Origin: Candidatus Saccharimonadota bacterium
GTDB taxonomy: Bacteria > Patescibacteriota > Saccharimonadia > Saccharimonadales > Saccharimonadaceae
Direction: 5' to 3'
Length of the DNA stretch: 42,718 nt
NCBI GenBank assembly: GCA_009787015.1
Contig: WRGU01000049.1
Span: forward strand, 1-42,718
Both the position numbers and the translations under genes were made by a program. Below are positions 31,877 to 39,971 of this stretch, piece after piece (within the stretch, counting starts at the first letter, position 1; each line of letters starts with the position of its first letter). The notes under the pieces are model-generated. The model had not been told where the DNA came from and did not search any database. It saw only the letters and a list, made by a program, of their open reading frames with translations.

Positions 31877-34318
31877 ATGGAATTCAATACGACGAATAAC
31901 AGCCAAATACGCACCAGTCTCCTGCAAAGGATAGCCGACATACGGGCTGTTACCACAGAGATAAAACCGAATATAGAGCATATTGATGCTTGTCGGAAAA
32001 TGCCGTTTAAGATAGGAAATATTTTTACTTCTGCAGCGTCTATCTTTGGTGATAAGGATATACTGCTTGATTGTCTCGATAGCGCCATGATGCTTTACAC
32101 TAATGATCACTCGGAAATTACTGATGAACATAGAGAAAAGTATAAGCTAGATGTCGTTAGCAAGCTATTGCGTTCCACCAGGACAGAATGCGAGGATGGC
32201 AGTATAATCGAGAGACGTGCCGATACAAAAGAGGCGTTGAGGCGATTTTATGATTCCGCTCGCTTGTCGACCGAAGTGTCTAATGAAACGTATCTGGCGG
32301 CTATCACCGAGGGTCAGTTTGATGATCTGTCACAGGATCAACTCGTCGATCTGCATTTTCTTCTTGAACGCCTCCGATCGCTCAATGTCGCGATTAGGGG
32401 AGCACGGCTCGCAAGCGATATGTATTTTTTGTCCAAAAAAGCCGGTCGTCTCGCTTCGAATTGGATGAAGAGCGAACTAGGGCAGGGTATTTTCAGCGGT
32501 GTCGCGTCCATCGAACAGGCGGCTGTCGATGATTTAATCGCACGCACTACGTACATGTGCCGAGTCGAAGACGACGAGCTACTCAAGGGTCTGTTCGCGG
32601 TTTTTTCAGTCGATGGGGATGATCTCTTGGGTGACACTATAACCGATTTCACCGCCGCCAGCGCCCACGTTCGATCGCTCATGACCCCCGAAACAATCGA
32701 GACCGAAGAAGTCGACTCTATCGCTGGAGAAATGTATCAGGATTTTCTGGACAAATTACCCTTTAGGGTCGGCGAACCGTTTATTGATGCCAGTGAAGCC
32801 CTCGATTTAAGGGAGTCGGTTGGTCGAAGATTGTATGGTTCGGTCATGTCAGTCCATCAAGGCAAAATGATCGACTTGGACGACGAAGAACGCGATTTTC
32901 GCCGTCATTCCGGTGCCGCCAGCCGCATCATAGAGGGTGTATCCCTCCTCGAAAGGTACCCGCATCCACCGCTGACCGGCGGGGAAGAAAAGGTGCGATA
33001 CGACAATTTCGACGACATTCTCACTGGCATCGTCAGAGAAGCTACTACGCAAGATGATCCAGACGCGTTCCTCGAATCACAGGGCAAAACTATTCATGAC
33101 TTTGCGGTCGTTTATTCGACCGTCGAAGCCGCTATGACCGCGAGTGCGATAGCTGCCGCTTCGACGAAAGGCGCACGTTACGCCAAAAACTGGTTGGAGA
33201 GCGTAAAAGGTCGCGGGGTTTTCAGCGGTATAGCCGAACAACACGCCGCCAGTATCGAGGATTTGAGGAAAAAAGCAGGGAACGCGTTAAAAGACGAGAA
33301 GAATCCCGACGCCAGAATGATTCTCGAAACAGTTATCACAGATTTGGATGCTTTTTCGTCGGATCTTGCCGGTTTTTGTAAAGTCAGTCGCGAGATTTCA
33401 AAACTCCTGGACGAAAAACACGCCGCGGAAGCCGCGGAGAGAGAAACAGCCAATCCGATTCCGGTCAATCCGGTTGCGGATCCGATTCCAACTGAACCCG
33501 AACTGATCGAAATTCCGACTGAACCCGGGGATTTAGTACCCAACCCCCCCCCAGCGTCCGATGAATCCACTGAAAATCCACCGGTCATGGAGGTTGAGGA
33601 AAGTGGTGAAACTGCTGACGATAGAGAAGTCCTTATCCCCGAAGGTTTTGAGGAGATTGAAATCGCTCGTCATTATTCCGAACGAGGCGCTACTGAGGTC
33701 GAGACGACGGCACTCTTGGCGCGTCTCGCTAGCGAGGCTACTGGGGTGATTCTGCCTGAGGGTGCTCGTTCTGAACCAGATAGCGAAAAGCCAGTGACGA
33801 TTAAAAGACCGCGAACAGCGAATGATGTTATTTTGGACGATCGCGAGGAATGGCTCGCGAAGCGAAAAACCACCGCCAATTTGGCGTGGAATAAGGGTTG
33901 GCAGACCCTCGCTGACCTCGCCGCGTTGATTGTTGATGAATCGGATGGAAGACTTTATAAATCCCGACTCGGCGATGAATCTCATCCCATACAATCATTT
34001 CGTGGTCAAGACAAGAGAAAACAACAGCGCAAACACCCCTATTACGCATTCGAATTTCCCGCTGGTTTTGATGGGGAATATACCGCGGTTATCGCCGAAT
34101 GCGCCGAACCAAATAACGCTACGTACATTTGGGTAGGCAAAACTGCTCTGAAAGAAACTTGGCAATCACTCTTTGAATTATCAAAACGAGAAGCTAAAGA
34201 GGGCGGCGTTCGAGCGATCAATCACCGCAACGACAAAGTTCCGCATTGGGAACGCGCCATGAACGAAGTCGACCGCCAGGTTGAAGAGCTCGATCGGGCG
34301 ATTTTAGAGGAAGAATAA
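31877..34318 (+). CDS. Large repeat-containing protein with C9 tract in hinge
   Basis: 813 aa, no family recognised. Residues about 170-225 and 425-475 share a repeat (ARLAS...NWMKSELGQGIFSGVAS versus ARYAK...NWLESVKGRGVFSGIAE, followed by AA..DL), so the N-terminal 540 residues look like a duplicated helical unit. A Pro/Glu-rich hinge follows (residues about 535-580), then a C-terminal domain with aromatic-rich motifs (LAWNKGWQTLADLAA, KHPYYAFEFPAGF, NNATYIWVGKTALKETW). No signal peptide or membrane span. Nine consecutive C at 33544-33552 encode Asn-Pro-Pro-Pro in the hinge. Loss of one C would replace the C-terminal domain with a basic tail of about 66 residues ending at 33749; gain of one C would stop translation within a few codons. 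Confidence 0.68.
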   Translation: MEFNTTNNSQIRTSLLQRIADIRAVTTEIKPNIEHIDACRKMPFKIGNIFTSAASIFGDKDILLDCLDSAMMLYTNDHSEITDEHREKYKLDVVSKLLRSTRTECEDGSIIERRADTKEALRRFYDSARLSTEVSNETYLAAITEGQFDDLSQDQLVDLHFLLERLRSLNVAIRGARLASDMYFLSKKAGRLASNWMKSELGQGIFSGVASIEQAAVDDLIARTTYMCRVEDDELLKGLFAVFSVDGDDLLGDTITDFTAASAHVRSLMTPETIETEEVDSIAGEMYQDFLDKLPFRVGEPFIDASEALDLRESVGRRLYGSVMSVHQGKMIDLDDEERDFRRHSGAASRIIEGVSLLERYPHPPLTGGEEKVRYDNFDDILTGIVREATTQDDPDAFLESQGKTIHDFAVVYSTVEAAMTASAIAAASTKGARYAKNWLESVKGRGVFSGIAEQHAASIEDLRKKAGNALKDEKNPDARMILETVITDLDAFSSDLAGFCKVSREISKLLDEKHAAEAAERETANPIPVNPVADPIPTEPELIEIPTEPGDLVPNPPPASDESTENPPVMEVEESGETADDREVLIPEGFEEIEIARHYSERGATEVETTALLARLASEATGVILPEGARSEPDSEKPVTIKRPRTANDVILDDREEWLAKRKTTANLAWNKGWQTLADLAALIVDESDGRLYKSRLGDESHPIQSFRGQDKRKQQRKHPYYAFEFPAGFDGEYTAVIAECAEPNNATYIWVGKTALKETWQSLFELSKREAKEGGVRAINHRNDKVPHWERAMNEVDRQVEELDRAILEEE
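33544..33552 (+). repeat. C9 homopolymer inside the coding hinge
   Basis: Nine consecutive C in the 813-aa gene. Same length as the two promoter G9 tracts, and the only other run of that length I see in the window. A candidate translational contingency locus. Confidence 0.85.
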
Positions 34319-34329
34319 GTAGAATAACT

Positions 34330-34398
34330 GTCATTTCGAGCGCAGCCGAGAAATCTTTGTGATAACGGTTAAGATCCCTCGACTACGCTCGGGATGAC
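34330..34398. repeat. REP-like element overlapping the clpP 3' end
   Basis: Begins GTCATTTCGAGCGCAGC and ends with the ATCCCTCGACTACGCTCGGGATGAC-type palindrome. The right end supplies the last codons and stop of clpP. Confidence 0.7.
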
Positions 34399-34988
34399 AA
34401 AGGGGATTTCTTCACTAAAACTTCGTCGATCAAACCGTATTTTTTGGCGTCCTCGGCGGAGAGCCAGTAATCGCGTTCCATGTCGTCGCGGATTTTGGCG
34501 AGTTTCTGACCGGTGTTTGATGCTAAAATCGTTGCCAACTTTTCCTTGAGATCCAAACTTTCGCGCAGGTCGATTTCCATGTCGGTGACTTTGCCGCGCG
34601 TGCCGGACGATGGTTGATGGATCATGGTTTTGGCGTTGGGGAGCATAAAACGTTTGCCTTTCGCGCCGCTCGACAACAAAAACGCGCCCATCGAAGCCTG
34701 TAATCCAATCCCGAACGTCGCCACGTCGGGAGCAACGAAATTCATTGTGTCGTAAATCGCCAATCCGTCGTATACTGATCCGCCGGGCGAATTTATGTAC
34801 AAATTGATGTCGGCTTTTGGATCTTCGCTCGCCAAAAACAACATCTGCGCGATGACCAAATTCGCGGTAGTTTCGTTAACCTCGTCGCCGAGGAAAATAA
34901 TCCGATCCTTGAGCAACCGCGAATAAATATCGAACGCGCGTTCGCCATCGTAAGTTTTTTCCACCACCGTTGGGACTAGATAACTCAT
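34383..34988 (-). CDS. clpP: ATP-dependent Clp protease proteolytic subunit
   Basis: 201 aa from the ATG at 34988, 6 nt after TACAGT of a TTGACC-17-TACAGT promoter. ClpP forms the tetradecameric serine-protease chamber of Clp proteases. Motifs: [18 protein letters not shown] (oxyanion region), the catalytic Ser in [14 protein letters not shown], catalytic His in [11 protein letters not shown], and [20 protein letters not shown] near the end with the Asp. The last residues (SPLSSRA) are encoded by an intergenic repeat, so the natural C-terminus may have been replaced. No Clp ATPase lies nearby. Confidence 0.95.
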   Translation of the reverse strand: MSYLVPTVVEKTYDGERAFDIYSRLLKDRIIFLGDEVNETTANLVIAQMLFLASEDPKADINLYINSPGGSVYDGLAIYDTMNFVAPDVATFGIGLQASMGAFLLSSGAKGKRFMLPNAKTMIHQPSSGTRGKVTDMEIDLRESLDLKEKLATILASNTGQKLAKIRDDMERDYWLSAEDAKKYGLIDEVLVKKSPLSSRA

Positions 34989-35037
34989 ACTATTACTGTA
35001 ACACAATATTTATGTTGGGTCAATGAATTGTCAATAA

Positions 35038-35064
35038 GATCCCTCGGCTTCGCTCGGGGTGACA
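35038..35064. repeat. REP-like palindrome
   Basis: GATCCCTCGGCTTCGCTCGG followed by GGTGAC, a member of the ATCCC...GGGATGAC family, upstream of clpP. A partial second copy (GCTCGGGGTGA) follows at about 35076. The rest of 35065-35116 shows nothing further. Confidence 0.65.
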
Positions 35065-35116
35065 AGGAGAGGAACGCTCGGGGTGATATGACGCATATGG
35101 TTATTCTACAATATAC

Positions 35117-35145
35117 TTGCAAAAGAATACAATGTGTGATACTAT
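35117..35145 (+). promoter_or_regulatory. Promoter of the amber-interrupted membrane ORF
   Basis: TTGCAA, 17-bp spacer and TACTAT preceded by TGTGA. The leader is about 60 nt with no strong Shine-Dalgarno. Confidence 0.55.
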
Positions 35146-35209
35146 GGAATTAAACAGAGGCGCGTAATCTGTCATAAACCGTCGAAAGTCGGAGCAAGGT
35201 GAGTGGATT

Positions 35210-35683
35210 ATGAGAGAAGAACCAGCAAATGTTAGCAGCGAGCCAGACAACGAGAAGGACAAAAGAAAAATTTTAATATTTATTTTAGCGCCGTTACTTG
35301 CGCTGATACTGACATTACTAATATTATTCTCGTTCGGAAATTACGGATCATACGACATCAATAAAAACCCGCGTGTAAACATAGATGAGATAAATCATAT
35401 TGCCAAATCCGCCACAAGCATCAAATCCATGGACTTGAATGCTCCGTCTTACCAAACCGGAAATACCGTGTATAATAGACTTATGCAATATGGTAATTCA
35501 GTAGCTAATTTCACAGACACAAAATAGGCAGGTAAAGTCGTCAACGTCGATTCTTCCACCGAGCGTATCCTCGAACTAGTAATACCCAAAAACTCCGCAG
35601 GGGCACAGTTGCTCCAGGTTGATAGAGCAAAGACAGATTTGTTGAAGCAGGGTGTAAAATTAATATATTATATGGTTGATTAA
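35210..35683 (+). pseudogene. Membrane-anchored toxin-like ORF with in-frame TAG
   Basis: A 105-codon ORF ends with TAG at 35525-35527, and the same frame stays open for 51 more codons to TAA at 35681-35683. Residues 1-22 are charged, then one membrane segment (ILIFILAPLLALILTLLILF), then a soluble stretch. The part after the amber codon (GKVVNVDSSTERILELVIPK, then LLQVDRAKTDLLKQGVKLIYYMV) resembles, from memory, the closing beta-alpha-beta of restriction-endonuclease-fold polymorphic toxins. It may be a broken toxin, a decoy fragment or a readthrough product. The next gene starts 15 nt later with GGAGAGGAG and looks like a possible immunity protein. Confidence 0.45.
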
Positions 35684-35697
35684 GGAGAGGAGATTTT

Positions 35698-36207
35698 ATG
35701 AAAATAACATTTGCATGCGTGTCTCTATATATCGACAGGGACGAAACCATCTATGCGATACCTTGTGGATGGGATAGAGTTACTCAAAAAACTGTTGTGG
35801 GCGTATCAGATGTTGATCTACTGTTTATACTCAAACAACCATACACAGATGACGATATTGAAGCCTTTTTGCATAATGCTATAGAAAACTGCTATAAAAA
35901 AGAAAGAGAACCAGGACCAGGGGCGCTAGAAAAACATTTTGGATTTAAGAGTTGGGTTAGGGCGACGAGGGGTTTGAAATATATTTATTTTTCTTTTGTA
36001 AAAAAAGAGGGTTATCGTCTTAGAGCGTCGGTTAAAACACCGCATCGTGGGTATACTATGCCACAGAATAATTGGATATACATGGATCTTAATCCCCAAA
36101 AAGGCGAGCTTGCAGTAGCGTTTCGCAAAGCGCTTGCGGAATCGAAATTGGATGAACCTATACCTAATCCGAACCCTAGCGAAAGGAGTAAACCGAAATC
36201 AAAGTAG
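35698..36207 (+). CDS. Possible CdiI-like immunity protein
   Basis: 169 aa. A good Shine-Dalgarno (AAGGAGAGGAG) precedes the ATG. The segment FGFKSWVRATRGLKYIYFSF, then EGYRLRASVKTPHRGYTMP and later ELAVAFRKALAES recalls the order of motifs in CdiI/DUF1436-type immunity proteins (W and G near one strand, a Y..P turn, GY, then a C-terminal helix of the E(L)xxAxxxAL type). That comparison is from memory and is not verified. The C-terminal tail is Pro/Ser/Lys-rich. Position directly after a toxin-like fragment supports the idea. Otherwise hypothetical. Confidence 0.4.
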   Translation: MKITFACVSLYIDRDETIYAIPCGWDRVTQKTVVGVSDVDLLFILKQPYTDDDIEAFLHNAIENCYKKEREPGPGALEKHFGFKSWVRATRGLKYIYFSFVKKEGYRLRASVKTPHRGYTMPQNNWIYMDLNPQKGELAVAFRKALAESKLDEPIPNPNPSERSKPKSK

Positions 36208-36325
36208 AGAACTATCAGCAATAATACCCCCAACAACATTAGGCGACAAACAATCGCGGCGACTAAGCCAAGAAGCGCCTTAACAACCGTAAATCGCCTA
36301 AAAGCGAGTTTGTTCCGTTTTTTAT
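36208..36325 (+). other. Gene-free stretch with branched inverted repeats and a T6 run
   Basis: TTAGGCGA (36239-36246) can pair with TCGCCTAA (36294-36301) around an inner GGCG/CGCC hairpin, and a T6 run lies at about 36318-36323. It could be the terminator of the immunity-like gene or a small structured RNA. No coding potential seen. Confidence 0.3.
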
Positions 36326-36366
36326 CTCATTTACTTAGGATTATACATAGTTTCATTATATCACAC

Positions 36367-36434
36367 TTGCGCCAAACTTGCGCCACTTCTTGCGCCACAA
36401 TTTTATTTAAACTGCGCTTAAATTGTGCTATAAT
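36367..36434 (+). promoter_or_regulatory. Three TTGCGCCA direct repeats upstream of a weak promoter
   Basis: TTGCGCCA at 36367, 36378 and 36390 (11- and 12-bp spacing, about one helical turn), then TTTAAA, 17 bp and TATAAT (36429-36434). Repeats in phase just upstream of a poor -35 suggest an activator site (inference). Confidence 0.5.
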
Positions 36435-36469
36435 CTACGCGTTAACTTAACTTAAAGGAAGGGTTAGAT

Positions 36470-37357
36470 ATGGAAAAAAAGTCAAATGCTGCACCGAACG
36501 CGGTCGCGCCCGCGTCAACCGATAAACCGAAAAAATCCATGAAGGGTTTATTGATCGCATTGATCTGCGGTGGAATTTTAGTGATTGGCGCAGCGGTTGC
36601 GGTAACCCTGTTGCTAGTCTCAAACAGCGGCATAACGCGCAAAGATTACCGCGAGGCGCAGGAGCAAGTTCAATCATTGGCAAACGGGATTGTTAAAGAT
36701 TATGAAGCCTTTATCGGAAGAATGCCGCAGAGTCTTGGCGATGCAAAAGAAAAAATGCATTTTGACGAATATGATTCGTTCTCTGATTTTTTTGATAACT
36801 ATTACACAAAAGAAGTCAAGAAAATGCAGTCGAAGATCAACAACAAGTTAACAGAGATCGGCAAATTGAAAGCAATCAAGGGAGACGAAGAAGCCGCCGC
36901 GAAATTCGCAAGATTACAGAGAGCGGTAAAGGAGTTTAATAAGGAAATTGAAACCGCACTCAATTTGACAAACGTGTTTATCGGCAAAGTTGGTCCGTTG
37001 ATGGACGAGTATTTAGCGGCAGCAAATGACGGCGACATCGACACGATGGTGGCGAGATTGCTCGAAGTTGCAGATATTTTTGAAACGACCGAAATTGGCG
37101 ATATGAGAGGCGAAAAATTGTTCGGCGATATGGCGAATTTGTTTCGTGAACTCGCCACGAACTTAACGAATTACGCCAATGGCACGATGTCGGATGAGGA
37201 TATCGTGGCGTTTATGACAGAATACGAACGCAAATACAATAAGCTAATCGCAGAGCTATCAGAATTGCAAACAACAGGTTCCAGAAGTAATCCGTTATCA
37301 AAGGCGATCAATAGTTTAGATAAATATCTGACCAGCAAAGCGCGCGGGGCAAGATAG
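36470..37357 (+). CDS. Membrane-anchored helical protein, unknown function
   Basis: 295 aa. A Pro/Ala/Lys-rich cytoplasmic N-terminus (residues 1-24), one membrane segment (GLLIALICGGILVIGAAVAV, residues about 26-48), then a long extracytoplasmic region predicted to be almost entirely helical (QEQVQSLANGIVKDYEAFI, VKKMQSKINNKLTEIGKLK, and others). No cysteine in the outer part and no known family. AAAGGAAGG lies before the ATG. It could be an envelope or pilus-associated coiled coil; that is a guess. Confidence 0.6.
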   Translation: MEKKSNAAPNAVAPASTDKPKKSMKGLLIALICGGILVIGAAVAVTLLLVSNSGITRKDYREAQEQVQSLANGIVKDYEAFIGRMPQSLGDAKEKMHFDEYDSFSDFFDNYYTKEVKKMQSKINNKLTEIGKLKAIKGDEEAAAKFARLQRAVKEFNKEIETALNLTNVFIGKVGPLMDEYLAAANDGDIDTMVARLLEVADIFETTEIGDMRGEKLFGDMANLFRELATNLTNYANGTMSDEDIVAFMTEYERKYNKLIAELSELQTTGSRSNPLSKAINSLDKYLTSKARGAR

Positions 37358-37445
37358 TCACAAATCCACCGCATCAATTGTCAGATCATGCCGGTTTGAC
37401 TTCTAATTATATTCGTGATATAATTATAATAGAAGAGGTTTATTC

Positions 37446-38210
37446 ATGTCAGAAAAATTACAGTACGGTAGGGAACACTGCACGCTCACGAGAGTGCGCA
37501 AGGGGCAAGAGGCGCGGGATGCCGGCGTTGTTGCCATAACCGCCGCTACGCGCGCCGCTGTTGTCGAAATGTTGGGGGTGCAACGAGAGGAGGCCCTGGC
37601 GCACAATCGCGACGTTATCACGTCCGATCCGACGGATTACATCGATACGGAATTGGCGAAAGTCCAGAATCGTCAAAAAACTCTGTACGAACATGGTATT
37701 ATTTTGCCGAATCCTGGTATTTTTTATAACTTCAACGAAGCCGACCTATCGATTAGTGCGCTGATAGACGTAATACAGAGGCAAAACTTGTTGTATGACA
37801 GAGAGGAAATGTTCGGTTTCGTCAATAATCTGGCGCGGCGACAAAATAGCATGCCGACCGGTGGCACGCTGTTGATAGATAAAATTCCCAGCGTATATCA
37901 AATCAAAACGCAACCTGATATGGCGGCGCGAATCGGCATTATGGGTCGAAAAATCACCGCCGCAACGAATGATTTTACCGCCATGCAACTCGGTGTCGTC
38001 CCCAGTTTGCACGTGTACAACCAACAATACAATTCTTTCCCCCACGTAACGCGCAATCACGGCGTTTTCACGCCCGACATCACCGCCGATGGCAACGTCG
38101 CATGCGTCGGCGATTGGCATTCCAGCGGTCGAGTGCATCTCTGCGCCTTTCACGAAAATTCCGCTATTTCGCGAACCGGCGCGCATATCGCGGTGGTGGA
38201 AAAATCTTAA
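37446..38210 (+). CDS. Hypothetical protein
   Basis: 254 aa, soluble, no recognised family. The N-terminal 90 residues are helical with an Ala-rich stretch (VVAITAATRAAVVEML). The C-terminal half has a pattern of small strands with His residues (VTRNHGVFTPDI, CVGDWHSSGRVHLCAFHEN), which might be a metal or ligand site. A TTGACT-17-TATAAT promoter and AGAAGAGG support the start. Confidence 0.55.
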   Translation: MSEKLQYGREHCTLTRVRKGQEARDAGVVAITAATRAAVVEMLGVQREEALAHNRDVITSDPTDYIDTELAKVQNRQKTLYEHGIILPNPGIFYNFNEADLSISALIDVIQRQNLLYDREEMFGFVNNLARRQNSMPTGGTLLIDKIPSVYQIKTQPDMAARIGIMGRKITAATNDFTAMQLGVVPSLHVYNQQYNSFPHVTRNHGVFTPDITADGNVACVGDWHSSGRVHLCAFHENSAISRTGAHIAVVEKS

Positions 38211-38291
38211 TTATTCAAATTTGCTGAAATTTCGTGTATATGTTAAGATGATTACGTCATAGAAATTAAATAGTAGATAATAGGAGTAATT

Positions 38292-39251
38292 ATGAAAAAA
38301 GTGACGATTTTAGGGGCGGGGGCGTATTCAATTGCCTTGTCTAGGATATTAAACGGCAACGGCGTCGATGTGACGTTGTACACGAAATTCACCGAGGAAA
38401 AGGAATTATTGGAGCGCGAGCGCGGGAATGAAAAATTGCTGCCTGGGGTCAAGTTGGGGGATAAAACCGACGTTAGCGACAACATCGCGGTCGTGGATGA
38501 CAGCGAACTCATCGTGTCGTGCGTGCCATCCGACGCGACGCGGTCGGTGATTGGCGACCTAAAACCGCATTACAATGGTCAAGTTATTTGCATCGCCACC
38601 AAGGGCGTCGAGAAAGAAACCGGCTATTTCATGGACCAGATCATAACCGATGAATTGCCGGACGCCAAGGTTTGCGCGCTGTCGGGACCGAGTTTCGCGG
38701 CGGAAATCGCCCGATTTTTGCCGACCGCGGTAACTGTCGCCGGACCGAAAGAGTTGACGGGTATCGTCAGTTCGTACTTTTCAAACGATAAATTCGAAAT
38801 CGAGGAAACTACCGACGTGCGCGGGGCGTTGATTTGCGGAGCATTCAACAACATTTTAGCGGTGGGCGCGGGAATTTTGGTCGCCGAGAACGCCGGTGAC
38901 AACGCTTTGGCAACCTTGACGGTCAACGGATTACACGAAATTGGCATTATTTGTAAAGATTCGGGCGGGGAAAACGCCACCGCCTATATGTCATGCGGTT
39001 TGGGCGAAGCGGCGATGAAATGCGTCGGCTCGATGAGCCGCAACAAACGTTTCGGCATGTTAATCGGCGAAGGACATCCGCTGGACGCCGTATTGGCGGA
39101 TTGCGGCACAGTCGAGGGTTACAGGGCGCTCAAAGGCGCGAAAAAACTAATCGTCGCCGACAATTTGAAAGCACCCGTCATCTCCACCATTTGCGACATC
39201 GTCCTCGACGGCGCAAATCCGGATCTACTGATCACGGCGATTTGCAAGTAA
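38292..39251 (+). CDS. gpsA: GpsA-like NAD(P)-dependent dehydrogenase, catalytic residues altered
   Basis: 319 aa. An N-terminal Rossmann domain (VTILGAGAYSIALSRIL) and a helical C-terminal domain in the order of glycerol-3-phosphate dehydrogenase. GpsA makes sn-glycerol-3-phosphate for phospholipids. Retained: IATKGVEKETG, SGPSFAAEIA, SRNKRFGMLIGEG and TVEGYRALK. Altered: the segment normally CGALKN, with a catalytic Lys, reads CGAFNN, and the GLGD motif reads GLGE. Either a divergent GpsA using another residue or a paralog with a different substrate. Promoter TTGCTG-17-TAAGAT and TAGGAG upstream. Family confident, exact activity less so. Confidence 0.75.
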   Translation: MKKVTILGAGAYSIALSRILNGNGVDVTLYTKFTEEKELLERERGNEKLLPGVKLGDKTDVSDNIAVVDDSELIVSCVPSDATRSVIGDLKPHYNGQVICIATKGVEKETGYFMDQIITDELPDAKVCALSGPSFAAEIARFLPTAVTVAGPKELTGIVSSYFSNDKFEIEETTDVRGALICGAFNNILAVGAGILVAENAGDNALATLTVNGLHEIGIICKDSGGENATAYMSCGLGEAAMKCVGSMSRNKRFGMLIGEGHPLDAVLADCGTVEGYRALKGAKKLIVADNLKAPVISTICDIVLDGANPDLLITAICK

Positions 39252-39255
39252 AAAC

Positions 39256-39326
39256 GTCATTGCGAGGGTGTGCCCGAAGCAATCTACACCCATAGTTCAA
39301 GATTGCTTCGCTACGCTCGCAATGAC
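39256..39326. repeat. GTCATTGCGAG-type palindromic repeat
   Basis: Starts GTCATTGCGAG and ends CTCGCAATGAC (exact inverted ends), with internal GAAGCAATCT and AGATTGCTTC arms. Lies directly after gpsA; the same family occurs at 41388. Confidence 0.85.
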
Positions 39327-39328
39327 CA

Positions 39329-39430
39329 CTATAACATCATCAGCAGCGCCGCACCGCCGGCGAACAACGCCAAGCGCTTCAACCACTTCTTGCGGTTTTC
39401 TTTCTCAGGATTCGGGGTGAGTTCTGCCAT
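39329..39430 (-). CDS. 33-aa putative small membrane protein
   Basis: ATG at 39430, TAG at 39329-39331, too short for the ORF track. Sequence: a polar Pro/Glu/Lys-rich N-terminus (MAELTPNPEKENRKKW), then KRLALFAGGAALLMML, a positively charged helix and a short hydrophobic end. It begins 8 nt after the stop of the upstream cysteine protein gene on the same strand, suggesting an operon. No strong Shine-Dalgarno. Could be a small single-pass protein. Confidence 0.4.
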   Translation of the reverse strand: MAELTPNPEKENRKKWLKRLALFAGGAALLMML

Positions 39431-39438
39431 ATATCCAA

Positions 39439-39849
39439 TTATTCCCATTGATCAATTCTTTTGTCAACAACGACCTTGCCGGCCGCAAAATCCTGGATAA
39501 ACCATTCTTCGTGCAACGCCGGCATAGCTTCGTCTAGGATAACTTCCAAACCATCTGCTATAGAATCAGCTTTGCCTATAACCGCAGAATCTGTCTGCCC
39601 TAGCTCTAATCTGACGTCATCATTTTCTATAATAGCACTTATCGCGTTGTCTAAAAGAGCATGACAAATGGCGCGATGTCCGCACCCTTCGCATAACAAC
39701 CTTGCCCTATCTTCGTCCAATGGGTCATATTCGGTATTTTGCAGCGGGCAATCTTGATAGCGAACGGATTTATTGTAATGATCATTACCGCAATCATAAC
39801 TTTCGGCGTTTAATCCGATTACTCTGCGTGGTGAATTATCTATACTCAT
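39439..39849 (-). CDS. Small cysteine-cluster protein with WhiB-like spacing
   Basis: 136 aa from the ATG at 39849, supported by AAGGAGA; the track's longer start lies upstream of the TATAAT. Cysteines occur as SYDCGND, RYQDCPL, then LLCEGCGHRAICHALLD: Cys-x(n)-CxxC-x5-C, the spacing of WhiB-type [4Fe-4S] proteins and similar to the larger cysteine-cluster proteins of this window. The C-terminal half is acidic with no cysteine. Function unknown; an Fe-S or Zn site is likely (inference). The promoter is a full consensus: TTGACA (plus 39900-39895), 17 bp, TATAAT (plus 39877-39872). Confidence 0.65.
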   Translation of the reverse strand: MSIDNSPRRVIGLNAESYDCGNDHYNKSVRYQDCPLQNTEYDPLDEDRARLLCEGCGHRAICHALLDNAISAIIENDDVRLELGQTDSAVIGKADSIADGLEVILDEAMPALHEEWFIQDFAAGKVVVDKRIDQWE

Positions 39850-39971
39850 AAAAATATCTCCTTCTCTTACCATTATATCACACTTATGCTCCCGTGTCAA
39901 GTGTTTTTTTGTCAATTTTGACAAATTAGGGTATTTATGTCTTATTTTTTGTCAAAAACAGCAACTGATCA

